64,000 nt of DNA, from positions 3,224,001 through 3,288,000 of the forward strand of contig KQ964247.1 in NCBI GenBank assembly GCA_001566295.1. Reading direction: 5' to 3'. The notes below the pieces were generated by a model. It ran no database searches. It had not been told where the DNA came from and saw only the letters and a list, made by a program, of their open reading frames with translations. The DNA comes from Microdochium bolleyi (Eukaryota; Ascomycota; Sordariomycetes; Xylariales; Microdochiaceae). Below are positions 46,577-57,425 of this stretch, piece after piece. Every line of letters begins with the position of its first letter. Within the stretch, counting starts at the first letter, position 1. Position numbers and translations under genes: made by a program.

Positions 46577-47907
46577 ATGCGCAAGACTCTGCTGCTCTGC
46601 TTCATCCATGGCTTCAAGGGGGGTGAGGACACCTTTGGCGAAAACTCCGAGTTCTCGCAGCACCTCGCTGCGATCCTGAGCGTAGAGCTGCCCCGCCTCG
46701 ACGTCCGCGCAATCACATACCCGAAGTACGAGACCAGGGGCGACTTGCACGAGTGCGTCTCCCGATTCCGTGACTGGCTCCTGGAGAAGGTCATCGACAT
46801 CGAGGTCGCCCAGGGAACACCCTCGCCTACGGTCGACCCGGGCGTACATGTCGTGCTTGTTGGCCACTCGATGGGCGGCATCGTCGCAGCCGAGACGGTG
46901 CTCGGCATCACGTCGGAGAGACCGATCACGGAGCCCGGCAGTACCAGCACGACCAGCAACGACGGAGAGGATGAGAACGGCAACAAGATGAAGAAACCGT
47001 CCCTGAATAGCCTCATGTTCCCCTACATCCAGGGTGTCCTCGCCTTCGACACACCCTACCTCGGCATTTCGCCTGGCGTAGTCGCACACGGCGCTGAGGG
47101 CCACTACAACAACGCGGCGGCGGCATGGTCCCAGGTCAGCGGCCTCGGCGGCGCGCTCTGGGGCACCGGGGCCGCAAAGACGGCTGCGGAGTCGTCCATA
47201 CCTACCAAGCCTTCGGCCGGCGCTCTGCCCGCACCACCGGCAAACTCAAAGGGCAGCAGCAACAACAACAATGGATGGGGCAACTGGGGCAAGATGGCCA
47301 TGTACGCCGGCGCGGCCGGCGCCCTTGCGGCAGGTGGTGCGGCGGCATACATGAACCGCGATACCATCACGGACGGGTGGTCGTGGGTGGGTTCGCACCT
47401 CGAGTTCGTGGGGTGTCTCGCACGCGGGGAGGAGCTGCGGAAGCGGGTGAGCGGGATGGCGCGGCTCGGGGATGAACTGGGCGTGGGCTTCGCGAATCTC
47501 TACACACGCCTGGGGAAGGCCGCGAGCCCGAAGCAGGTCAGCATGGTGGGCACGGTTATGGGTGGCGACCGGACTTTCTGCAATCTGCCGAAGAAGACGA
47601 CGGGCGCGGGCGTGTGGATGGAGGCGGTCAATGATCTGGCGAAGGATGAGGCGGGAGCGCATATGGGTGAGTTCTGCAGCTGTCGTTCTTGATGTTCGTC
47701 CTCCACCCAAAGGTTCATTAGTCACTGACACATCTTCGTTGATACAATCTAGCTATGTTCGAGTCTCTTGCCAACCCAGGCTATACGAAGCTCTCGGAAG
47801 ATGCCAAGAACCTCATCGTTGGATGGATAAAGACGGATTGGTACGAGTCGAGCGCGCTCGAGTTGGAAGCTGCTGATAGCACGTGGGCGGGGGAGACGAG
47901 AGCCTAA
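46577..47907 (+). CDS. Alpha/beta hydrolase of the DUF676/lipase-like type
   Basis: A putative serine esterase or lipase, 414 aa. Exons are 46577-47666 and 47753-47907; the 86-nt intron (GTGAGT donor, CTGAC branch, CTAG acceptor) joins GAHM to AMFESLANPGYTKLSEDAKN. The N-terminus is LLLCFIHGFKGGEDTF with the oxyanion-type HGF. The nucleophile elbow GHSMGG puts Ser98 at the active site, and LAFDTPYLGISPGVV follows. An Asn/Gly/Ser-rich linker near 222-237 leads into a hydrophobic Ala/Gly segment at about 240-258 that could be membrane-embedded. The substrate is unknown. The ATG at 46577 is used; the frame upstream opens only at TTG. It follows T7H by 294 bp on the same strand, which does not by itself imply a shared pathway. 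Confidence 0.85.
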
Positions 47908-48215
47908 GGCCTAGGAACGGCACAGGGAGCACCGTCGTACAATGCATGTCCTTATAGACGAGGCTCAAGCCGGACCAAGCAAACATGGTCTAGGACTTCA
48001 AACATGTATCTTTTGCTCCAACCCTGGATTTTAATACATTTAGAATGCTAATGTCCACCCTCAAGCTATGCGACCCACGCCTGCCCGGGAATTAAAATTA
48101 TGAATAAACCTCCGGAAAGTGACCAGCATCGATGTCCCCAAAACGCTGGTCCATACAAGAGCAATGCTTCATCCCCCCCTCACCGCCTGGCATCTCCGTG
48201 TGTGCAGTCTCGGTC
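47908..48215. other. Convergent intergenic region, hydrolase / PHS1
   Basis: The 308 bp between two convergent stop codons presumably contain both 3' UTRs. AT-rich stretches with AATACATTTAGAA and AATTAAAATTATGAATAAA lie here, the latter resembling a polyadenylation context. Confidence 0.55.
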
Positions 48216-49016
48216 CTACTGCGCCTTGCCGCTGTTCGCCTTGAGAGCCCGCATGACCTTGCGCCGCTGCGCCATCATGTGCGTGTAGAGAATGTAGGCA
48301 GCTAATTTGAAACGGAACCCAGTTAGTCGAAAGCTTTCACAGCGCGAAACGCACCTCCTACGAAGGGGGAATAAAACCACAGTGTCGCGGGACGAATGGA
48401 CCGAGAAGAAGAAGAAAAACTTACAAGGAGGATAGACCACCACGACGTACGCCCACAGCAGCCACGAGTACCACTCCCCGACCTTTGCCTCGGCGGGGCC
48501 GACGCTCTTCCAGATGAGCCAGGCCTCGCTGCTGATGCCGAGCGGGTACAGGACGAAGAAGCCGTGGTACCGCATCCAGTGCAGGAAGCTGGGCTGCCAC
48601 CCGCTCAGCGTGAGCGCGAAGTAACTGTACCGCACGACCTCGGTGACCCCCCAGGCGACTAGCATCGACGAGTAGACCGGAGACCGGCCGATGTCCGGGT
48701 GGCTCGGGAAGAGGTCGGTGACGCCCCAGACGATGGCGTACCGCGAGAAGACTTGCATAAAGGTCGTGAAGAGGGGGGCGCGGACGACGCCGAGGAGCGA
48801 GTGCAGGACCTCCATGCCAGCCAAGGTCTGGGTCCACTTGCAGAACTCGCCGGTCGAGGAGTAGACGTGCGATGGGCCATGGAGGTAGTTTGTCAGGACG
48901 ACGCGGCCGAGCACGGTCAGCCAGAGCGTCGCGGAGACGGCATTGTAGAGGATCAGGTAGCCGTTCTTGAGCGGTGACGAGGCTGGCCGCGGGCCGGACT
49001 TCTTGGTGTCCGCCAT
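48216..49016 (-). CDS. PHS1: Very-long-chain (3R)-3-hydroxyacyl-CoA dehydratase Phs1
   Basis: An ER multi-pass membrane enzyme that performs the third step (dehydration) of the very-long-chain fatty-acid elongation cycle, supplying sphingolipids and phosphoinositides. Exons are 49016-48425 and 48301-48216, giving 225 aa, close to yeast Phs1. The 123-nt intron has a GTAAGT donor, CGACTAAC branch and ATTAG acceptor and joins VVYPPS to AYILYTHMMAQRRKVM. The catalytic Tyr/Glu pair is Tyr157 and Glu164 in YPLGISSE. Several hydrophobic helices are visible (for example LYNAVSATLWLTVLGRVVL and EVLHSLLGVV). The C-terminal KANSGKAQ is lysine-containing but is not a canonical KKXX signal. The start codon at 49016 begins MADTKKSG; a longer upstream frame lacks similarity to the family. 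Confidence 0.94.
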   Translation of the reverse strand: MADTKKSGPRPASSPLKNGYLILYNAVSATLWLTVLGRVVLTNYLHGPSHVYSSTGEFCKWTQTLAGMEVLHSLLGVVRAPLFTTFMQVFSRYAIVWGVTDLFPSHPDIGRSPVYSSMLVAWGVTEVVRYSYFALTLSGWQPSFLHWMRYHGFFVLYPLGISSEAWLIWKSVGPAEAKVGEWYSWLLWAYVVVVYPPCKFFFFFSVHSSRDTVVLFPLRRRCVSRCESFRLTGFRFKLAAYILYTHMMAQRRKVMRALKANSGKAQ

Positions 49017-49861
49017 TGTGCCTTGGAAGTTCGGAGGAAGCTCGCGAAGGCAGGGGGTTCGGGTTAAGGTTCGGTGCAACAGCTCTCGAGAGGTGCGTTT
49101 AACGAGCGAACACGTTGTCGCGGGAGTCGTGGGGTCGGAGCGGAGGGGAAATGTGCAAAATGAAGTAGATGTTGCCCAGGTGGCTTTATTGGCAGCTTTT
49201 TCCGCACAGCAACAGGGGCAAGTCACGCTAATTTCAGCACTTGCAGGGACACTAATTCCGCGATCCAGAACCTCGGCACCTTGGAGCTTTACCCAACAAA
49301 CATTGAGCTCCTAGAGAGGAAAGGATGAGAGGATCGGCTCAGACGTGCCGAGTTATCATTTCTAGATAATTTAACCATTAGACTGGCCTGGCAAGGTCCT
49401 TATTGTTGTGATGAAACGCTGCTTCCCCGGCACGAATATCGAGATTTTGCCCAGCTTCGAGTTTGTTGGGGCAAGTTAGCTCATATCCTTGCCAGTCCCC
49501 GCCAATGGCAGAAGTGTGCCTGGCCAAAAACAGATTCAATGGCATGTGACAAGCGTCAAGCTCCCAATCTACAGCCTCACTTGGACTTAAGGAAGCAAGC
49601 ATGAAAGCACGGTATATGCGATTTGGGAGTAGTGGCATGAAGATCGTCCCGGGAAGCTCCTCCTTCGGTGTTTGAAAGTCGGAGTGATCAATCAGATTGG
49701 GCTGACACGTTTCTTGACATGGCTATTGACTTGGCTCCAAGATTGTAAAGACAGAGAGCACAGCTCTTCTCAATTGCGTGGTTGAGAGCAGAACCATGAT
49801 ATGACAGAAAATTCGAGACAGTCTGTGACGCCGACTCAGATGATCTTGCAACTACGCCTCC
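49017..49861. other. Intergenic, PHS1 promoter and transporter 3' region
   Basis: These 845 bp lie between two minus-strand genes, upstream of PHS1 and downstream of the transporter gene. A short minus-strand frame (49378-49638) shows no family resemblance. No gene is called. Confidence 0.55.
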
Positions 49862-51204
49862 TCACTTTGCTTCACGTGCCTTGTGACGAAGCATAACAAC
49901 GGAGTAGCTTGGATCCCGTTAGCATTGAGATTTGTATGTACAGGGAATCTTGCACACTCACTGGATGATACCGCCGATAGCCATAATGATGCCGATAATG
50001 GATTTGTCGCCTACGGAACGACCCGAGGTTGCCCAGCCGATGGCCACAATTGTACAGGTCTTGAGATGACCGACGACGGTACTGGATACTGGCCCTGTCT
50101 TAGCCACGATGTAGAACTGGGAGATATTGATCAGTGAGGCAAAAATGCCAGACTATGAAAGGAAGTTAGCACACAGTTTCGGCTCATGTTATGTGGTAAC
50201 TTACCATTGCAATCAACGCCCATCGGTCCACGGGCAGTTCTTTCCACTCAGGGAACACGTCCACAAAGGGGATGATGTAGAGAAGCAGCACGGTCGACAC
50301 AGGCGCCTGGTTATACAGCAGCTGCATGCTGTTCATCTGTAGCTTGCGGTGGTAGCTCGCAATCCAGACCGTGTAAAGTGAAGACGCGAATATACCACAG
50401 ACGGCAAATATTACCCCAAGCCCCGTTGTCGTCTTGACGTTAGTGTCGTCTGACGGAAGAGAATCGTAATACGACACGATACCAACACCAGCACAAGCTG
50501 GAATCAGTGCAACTACAGCTCTTCGCGGAAGAGTTGACTTGTAGAGCACAAAGTTCATGATCGCCACCACTGGCGTGAGCAGAATCCGTGCCACCTGGTA
50601 GAAGGTGACGCTGGAGTATGCTAGGGAGAGGTTCGGCAGGACGACGTTGAGTCCCATGGCGATGGCGAGTGGCAGCATGTCGCGGATGCTGGCTTTCCGT
50701 GGCGTAAAGTAGGCCATCTGAGGGCGAGAGAGGACAAAGAGGGTGAGCCACGTGATGAAGAAGTGGAATGCAGCAAAAGAAAGCTGCACAAGCTTCAGTG
50801 ATGGATCCGAGAAGATTGCCTTGTTTGTGAAGACCTGCAAAGGCCGGTCAGTAGTGGTTGCGAAGTCGAAGACCGTTTGATCGTGGACTCACAATAGCAA
50901 CAGTCGCCAGCGTATTGACAGTCAACCAGAAAAGGGTTGAACCAATAGCACTTTTTGGCTGACCTCCGGGCTGCTCGGTGTCTCCTTCGCTCATAGGATC
51001 CTTCTCGAGCAACTTCTGGCCTTCCAGAGCATCGCCTAGGTCGTCGTCGTCGTCCACGACCGTGCTCGATGAGGTCGTGCCATGGGAGCCTCCGGACGGC
51101 CTCCGCGCTTGGTCCAGTACATAAGTGCTCCTAGCGTCTTCCTCTCCATCGACAGAGCTGAGGACAGAGCTCGCCTTCTCTGTCATTGGCTCAGCCGTTG
51201 GCAT
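49862..51204 (-). CDS. Nucleotide-sugar/triose-phosphate transporter family (SLC35E3-like)
   Basis: A multi-pass drug/metabolite-transporter-superfamily protein, probably in a Golgi or other endomembrane, with unknown substrate. Exons are 51204-50893, 50834-50205, 50152-49962 and 49907-49862, giving 392 aa; introns are 58, 52 and 54 nt. The last exon is only 46 nt and was found because the third exon otherwise ends at GGIIQ. A GTGAGT donor, a GCTAAC branch and an AAG acceptor restore the family ending YSVVMLRHKAREAK. The first 85 residues are hydrophilic and acidic (DDDDDLG), presumably cytosolic. About ten hydrophobic helices follow, with TPT-family signatures: FTNKAIF in helix 1, MGLNVVLPNLSLAYSSVTFYQ-type motif, and GPVSSTVVGHLKT near the end. 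Confidence 0.88.
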
Positions 51205-53318
51205 CGTGAATGGTTGAGTTGGTGCGCTCGAAGACTGTGAAAGAGAGGGCCGAGGGTAGAATACAAGATCACACAGCGCGGGCGAAAGGCAAAAGTGTGT
51301 CGGGAACAGTGAAAGGATCCCGTCTCGAAAGAAAGTAAAGTGTTCTGGCCATGGTAGCCAAGAGCCTGGGGTACCTGAGAGGATTGTCGTAGTTAAGAAT
51401 CCGAGACCTGGGTTGAGCCAACCGAGGGAAGGCGCGAGACACTCAGTTTGCGCTTGTCGTTACTCGGATCTAGAGCTCTCCATAAACCTAGAAGCCACAA
51501 ACAGTGGGCATACGCTGCCACCGGAAACATCACGTCATTCCGGTTGAGAGAAGACCCCCAAATAACGCCGCCGACAGACCAGCACACTTGGTTCCCTGTT
51601 GCGAAACCAGACTGGCAGGTTATGCATGCTTGAATTGATGAGATCGGTCACTGAAGACGGCCCGTTCTGCTGCACGCTCACTTCCACAAAGAGGCTCAAA
51701 GAGCGGAACCCTGATGTCTCACAATACATTACGCAGACGAGGCAGGCTATCTTACCACCAACAGCTAGCGGTGTCTTAGTTTTGAAGTCTCAAAGACTGC
51801 GCTCGCTCCGCACGTGGTAACCGGAAGCGGAAATGCCAGTTTGCCTCTGGACCCCACGCCTCGAAAGCGGTAGTCGCATGGTCTGGAGCACACCGTGGCT
51901 GAACGATCTTCTTCCCAGGCTCGTGACAGCGCCCTGCCACCAGGAATGCTGGGTTGTGACCAGCCGTAATGGCAGCCTGGGAGATTATGGACGCTCTCAG
52001 ACTCGTGATCTGCACAGCAGCTCCGCTCGCATCCAGATTCTCATGTTACCTACACAAGCCACCTCTCTGGGATCTAAAGCGCCTTCTCGAGTTCGCTTGA
52101 CTAATTGGTCCTTGATCATGGAGCACATGCGACGTGGTTGATTAAGAGTTTCGCAGGTAAAGAGGCTGGACATTGCCATTGTCTAAGCAATCGTCGCCTG
52201 TATGCAGAGGCACCGTACGGGACAAGCCGCCACCCAAACCTTTGTTACAAGAGAAAAATGTAGCAGCTAGACTTTGCTTGCTGTGTCCCGGTGAGAGACT
52301 CGGCGGGTGCTTGGCTTTGTCGGGGTGTTGGTCCGGACGCCCAACCTTGTTGCGGCAGTGGAGATGGCTGGCATGCAAGACACCGACCCGGAAATCTGGG
52401 GTAGAGGTCAAAAGGCGGGAGCAGCCGATATGCTCAAGCGTGGTATCTCAAAGGCTCAACCGGCCTCGAGGTGGTGACGTGGCGAAGATTACGGAAATGG
52501 TAATTCGGGTGATTCCAGGGCTGGCTGCGTGCAGTTGAAGGGGAGGTTGTGTTTAAAGTGCTTGCAGGAAGGCGCAACCATCCTTGTATGCATTCCGCAC
52601 GGCAGGCGCCGGGAGAGCTGCAAGTGAGAGGCCCACAAAAAACAGCCTGCAGGTCGGGTGTGCTAATGTTGTGCCCCCAAGGAGTCTATTCGTCGAATCT
52701 GGACGTCACTCCTGCTTTGGCCCGCATCTCCCTCGTCGACACTGTCGCCAAGACTATTTTTCCAGCTTGCGAAGATACCTCTTGTCAAGCAAGCGTCTTG
52801 CATTTTCTCGCACCTCGTGCCGACGCCAGCTGATTCCCGCGACTGCTCGGCGACGCTGGTCTGGCTTGGCCAACTCATCACCGAGTGGCGCTGCGTGGCA
52901 GAATCCTCGAGCGGACGCCCCCGATGTAGCGTGACGCATCCGGGTTCGCGTCTCGTCCAAGAAGCTCAAGGTTCACGGCCAGTGAGACATGCCATATCAA
53001 CACCATCCCGTTTCTGGGCTTCTCGACTCCTCGGCCTCGTGGGTTCGACCAGATCGGGTGCATCGAGACGTCTGTCGCCCGTCGCGGTAACCCGAACACG
53101 TCGGATTGGCTTCTGGCGGTCCAGAGCTTTCCGGTCTCACACCGGCCCATTCCCATATAGACATTCTGAGAGCCACCTGCGACGCTGATATTGAGCGCTT
53201 TCGCTGGATCTCCGATTCCAGCATTCTTTCGACATCTTGGCTGTCTCTTCCTGGCTCGAGTACCACCCTCCTTGATTTACTCTTCTCCAAGCATCAGACA
53301 GGGACCGACCAAATCACC
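51205..53318. promoter_or_regulatory. Divergent intergenic region, transporter / UDP-glucose dehydratase
   Basis: A 2.1-kb interval between genes transcribed apart. It contains both promoters and likely a long 5' leader of the dehydratase gene, since pyrimidine-rich sequence (CTTGGCTGTCTCTTCCTGG, TTTACTCTTCTCC) precedes its ATG. No further gene is supported. Confidence 0.55.
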
Positions 53319-54839
53319 ATGGCAATACCTTCGACAACAAACGGCAATGGCCATGCCCACAATGGCAATGGCGTCCAGAATGGAAACAGTGGACATGTCC
53401 ACCGAAGCAATGGCAGTAATGGCACAAATGGTACGACACCCGTGAGCAGTTGGACGAGTAGTCCCAGATTGATTCCATGCTGTTGGAAGCTGACCCAGAG
53501 GCGAACAGCCATATCCGACGCGCGGCGACACAGGTTCTTTGAGGACTACGGGATATGGCGCGACGCACCATGCTTGACCGGCAGCACTCGCTTTGAGCCA
53601 CTTCCGGATGTCAAAAACATCATGATCACTGGTGGAGCTGGGTTCATGTCAGTTTACTCCTAACCTGCATGCTTTCTAAGTTCATGATTCGCTGACAGTA
53701 GACGAAGTGCGTGCTGGCTGGTCCGCCATTTGACCTTGACCTATCCTAACGCATACAACATCGTGTCTTTCGACAAGCTTGACTACTGCTCGTCTTTGAA
53801 CAACACACGGATGCTTAACAACAGGCGCAATTTCACCTTCTATCATGGCGACATCACAAACCCCGATGAGGTTCTTGACTGCATGGAGCGCCACAACATC
53901 GACACCATCTTCCACTTTGCAGCACAATCTCACGTTGACAACAGCTTCGGCAACTCTTATGGATTCACCCACACCAATGTTTACGGCACGCACGTCATGC
54001 TAGAGAGTGCCAAGAAGTTTGGGATCAAGAAGTTCATTCATATCTCAACTGACGAGGTCTATGGCGAGGTCAAGGATGATGACGACGACCTGCTAGAGAC
54101 GAGCATCCTGGCACCCACAAACCCCTACGCCGCGAGCAAGGCCGCTGCGGAGATGTTGGTCAACTCATATATGAAGAGCTTCAAGCTCCCGGTGATAATA
54201 GTGAGGAGCAACAATGTTTACGGGCCGCATCAGTTCCCTGAGAGTAAGCCAACCTGCTCTGATTGGAGTCAGCTCCAGCTTGTACTGACCTGATGATGTG
54301 CAGAAATCATCCCAAAGTTTACATGCTTGTTGAACAGGGGCCGGCCGATGGTCCTCCACGGCGATGGGAAGCCGACACGAAGATACTTGTTCGCGGGTGA
54401 CGCGGCAGATGCTTTCGACACCATCCTGCACAAAGGCGATCTCGGCCAGATTTACAACGTCGGCTCATACGACGAGATCTCGAATGTGCAGTTATGCAAG
54501 ATGCTGCTAGAAGAGATGTCCGATGTCGTGGAATCGCCGGACAATACCAACAAGTGGATCAAGTACACTGAAGATCGCCCCTTCAATGATCACCGATATG
54601 CGGTGGATGGCACTAAGCTTCGAAAGCTCGGCTGGGACCAGAAGACAACTTTCGCCGACGGACTACGCATTACTGTCGAGTGGTACAAGCGATATGGCGA
54701 GGAGTGGTGGGGCGACATTGGCAAGGTGCTTCGACCACATCCAGTGGTCAAGGACACCGAGGTCATATCGGACAAAGAGGAGGAAAATGAGATCTCCGAC
54801 TCGCCCGTTTTGGCCAAGAAACGCAAGATCGAGGCGTAG
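53319..54839 (+). CDS. UDP-glucose 4,6-dehydratase (fungal UDP-rhamnose pathway)
   Basis: A short-chain dehydrogenase/reductase fold enzyme that converts UDP-glucose to UDP-4-keto-6-deoxyglucose, first step towards UDP-rhamnose in fungi. Exons are 53319-53647, 53708-54243 and 54304-54839; both introns are 60 nt, giving 466 aa. The Asn/Gly/His-rich N-terminus (about 8-42) is low complexity. The cofactor loop GGAGFI is split by intron 1. Further blocks are HFAAQSHVD, ISTDEVYGEV, catalytic YxxxK in YAASK, NNVYGPHQFPE and GDGKPTRRYLFAGD. The basic tail AKKRKIEA resembles a nuclear signal but is probably fortuitous. Intron 1 offers three in-frame acceptors; 53708 is chosen because it preserves family length (GFIACWLVRHL) and lies a normal distance from the branch site. 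The partner epimerase/reductase is not in this window. dTDP-glucose dehydratase is the alternative substrate assignment. Confidence 0.92.
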
Positions 54840-55844
54840 AAGTGATTCGCCTCGTTCCATCTGAGACAAACAACACTGACCAGTCAATTCGGCGCGCAAG
54901 CTTCGATTATGTCTTTTAAAGGCGTCCCGGGCAGGTCGCGATTGCTTTCTAGTACATGGTTCCAGCTAGATCTAGTCTAATACTTTCGCTAGAGTGTAGC
55001 GAGGTACCCTCGCAGGCACAAACCTATTCCCAACCAAAAACAAGAAAACCATCTTGGCTTTATATCCATGTGGTACAATCCGAGTAGAGGAGTTGCGCAA
55101 GGTTATTCATGACAACGATGCAGGTGTCTTGCTTGACTTCGCCATTCCTACCCTAGGCCGCTTTGTGCAGGCCATTGCGCAAGACATGCAAGGGTTGCAA
55201 TGGACCGTGGTGACCATGTCGGCCACTGACGTGCTTGTGCTTCTGGTTGCCTAAGCTGACAGGAACCTAATGATCCAAACGACGCCACTTTGGATGGAAC
55301 CCTCTCGTAGATCGGGAGTCAAGCATTGTTCGTCATAGGGTTTGCTGGCTTTTGTAGAACTGGAGGCAGACTGGTAAGATGTGATCACCTGTCACTTCAC
55401 ATAGGTGTAGGTACGCGCCATTAGATTCCACAGTGCTCCGTATACTCGTCAGATCCGGTTTTCTTGTCATCTCGAAAATCTGCGCTTTGGGTTAGAGACG
55501 GGAGCTAATGTGGGAGAATGCGCAGCACGCATGCTGCCAGCATTAGCGCAACTAGCCCGCGGGGGAGCCGCTAACGTGCCGTTTCTGGGCACTCTGGCGC
55601 CGCCTGCTGTGCCGCTTCTCTCCACCATCATCCTCTACCCCGAGGGTCGTGACGAGCCCAGCCGACAATCAAGCCGCCCTAACCACAGCACTGCACCATG
55701 ATGCTCGCCGCTATCGCAACGGCACACACCACGACAGTTGCGCCGCCATGTAGCGCTTGCCATATGGGCCCCTGATCACCGCTCTGCTAGCCTCCCTTTG
55801 TCTGCAGGAGCTACTGCCACTCGAGCGAGCGCGCGGCTCTGGCC
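54840..55844. other. Intergenic, dehydratase 3' region and methyltransferase promoter
   Basis: One kilobase between two same-strand genes. It will contain the 3' UTR of the dehydratase gene and the promoter of the methyltransferase gene. Short frames here lack protein-like features. Confidence 0.55.
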
Positions 55845-57425
55845 ATGGCCAAGACCCCAGAAGCGCGCTCTCAGAGACGACGCATGCGCACTTCTGTGCC
55901 CAACGTGCCGACCATACCGCCGCCGCCGAACATGGCCAATGTCATTCACCCCGGGCCTGGAGGTGACTGTAGCGTCGCTTCGCCCACGACAGGAGGGCTC
56001 GGCGGTAGCGACGGCTGCAGCAATAACTACAACACCGATATCCCTCTTGCGACGACAGAATCCGACTCCGATGACTACGACACCGCAACAGCGGAACCCC
56101 CTGTTCCCGAGCTAGTCAACGATTTTTCGACCACTGAGCTCACCGACGTGGAGAGCAGCATCGATATCGTGAGTCCCTCGTCAGCCAGCATGACGGGAAG
56201 CGACCACATTGGCCCGGCACTCGTCCCTGTCGAGGAGTACGCAAGTCGGCAAAACGATGCTGTGAGCATATTCCATGGCCCCGTAGAAACCCGGCCGGTA
56301 GTGCTGCCATCCGCAGGGGAGGAGAGCGGCTCTGATGGCCATGACGACCAGGACGACGGAAGCACCATGTATGTCACGGCCGAGTCCTTCCGTTGGAAGA
56401 ATGTCAACTGACCGTGCCAAACTAGACTGTCGACCCGGTCAGTCAATCCGCAAGATCTCCCATACGTCACAGAGAACGGCCGACTATATTGTGGTGACTA
56501 CTACATGCCAATAGACGAGCTCGAGCTCGACAGGCTATATCTATTCCACCAAGTCTATCTTCAGATACTGGATTCGCAGTTGACAACAGCCACCCTCGAG
56601 GAGCCCACGCATATACTCGACATCGGCACTGGCAGTGGCGACTGGGCCATGGACATCGCAGAGCAATTCCCAGACTGTGAAGTCACGGGAACCGACATTG
56701 CAGGTGTTTTTCAGCGCCGCGCGCCGATGAACTGCTTCTGGGAAGTGGACGATGCCGAGTTCGCATGGGAGCGTCATTCCGACCACTATGACTTGGTTCA
56801 CCTGCGCAATATGGACGGCGCCTTCCGTGATTGGCGGTTCGTCTATGAGTCTGCTTACCGGTGTCTGAAACCTGGCGGGTGGATTGAGATAATGGACTTT
56901 GTTGACCATCACAGCTCGGGTGGCTCATTGTCACATTTCAAGCCAACATCTCAGATTCACCGGTTCATGACCAGCTTGGACAAAGCAGCCGAAATGTCTG
57001 GCAAACCGCGCGGCGCGGAGCACCTGGAGCCGCGGATGCTCTATGAAGCTGGCTACATCGATGTCCGGGTTACCGACTACTCCATACCTCTGAAGCTCAA
57101 CGACGGCGGCCTGATTGGGAAGACGTGGCTGGTCGCGCAGATCGCCACGCTCGAGGCACTCGGGCTCCGGCTGCTCACCACGCACCTGCAGTGGACCGCA
57201 GACGAAGTACGAGAGGCTGCGAACAGCGTCAAGGAGGAGCTCCTTGGCTTTTCGAAGGCGCCGGGGCGATCTTCTGCTGCGCTGCGGACCAGAGTACTTC
57301 TGGGCAGGAAGCCGCAGGGCAATGTCAGATGGTCTGTTAACTCGACAGGGATGACTAGTGACTGGGCTGGGGAGAGAGCCACGTCGGCAATGGAGCGTCC
57401 TCAAGAGGACCTTTCAAATCAATGA
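55845..57425 (+). CDS. LaeA-like SAM-dependent methyltransferase
   Basis: A putative class I methyltransferase of the LaeA/Lae1-like family, abundant in filamentous fungi; LaeA itself is a nuclear regulator of secondary metabolism. Exons are 55845-56368 and 56426-57425, giving 507 aa. The 57-nt intron has a GTATGT donor, CTGAC branch and CTAG acceptor; it removes an in-frame TGA and restores DLPYVTENGRLYCGDYYMP, the usual lead-in to the domain. The N-terminal 175 residues are disordered and acidic (ESDSDDYDTA, SGSDGHDDQDD). Motif I is DIGTGSGDW (240-248); acidic VTGTDIA follows, then DLVHLRNMDG, CLKPGGWIEIMDF and LLGRKP near the end. The final 30 residues after GRKP do not look conserved, so the stop or a last intron is uncertain. 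It is one of a broad paralogous family; orthology to LaeA is not established. Confidence 0.85.
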
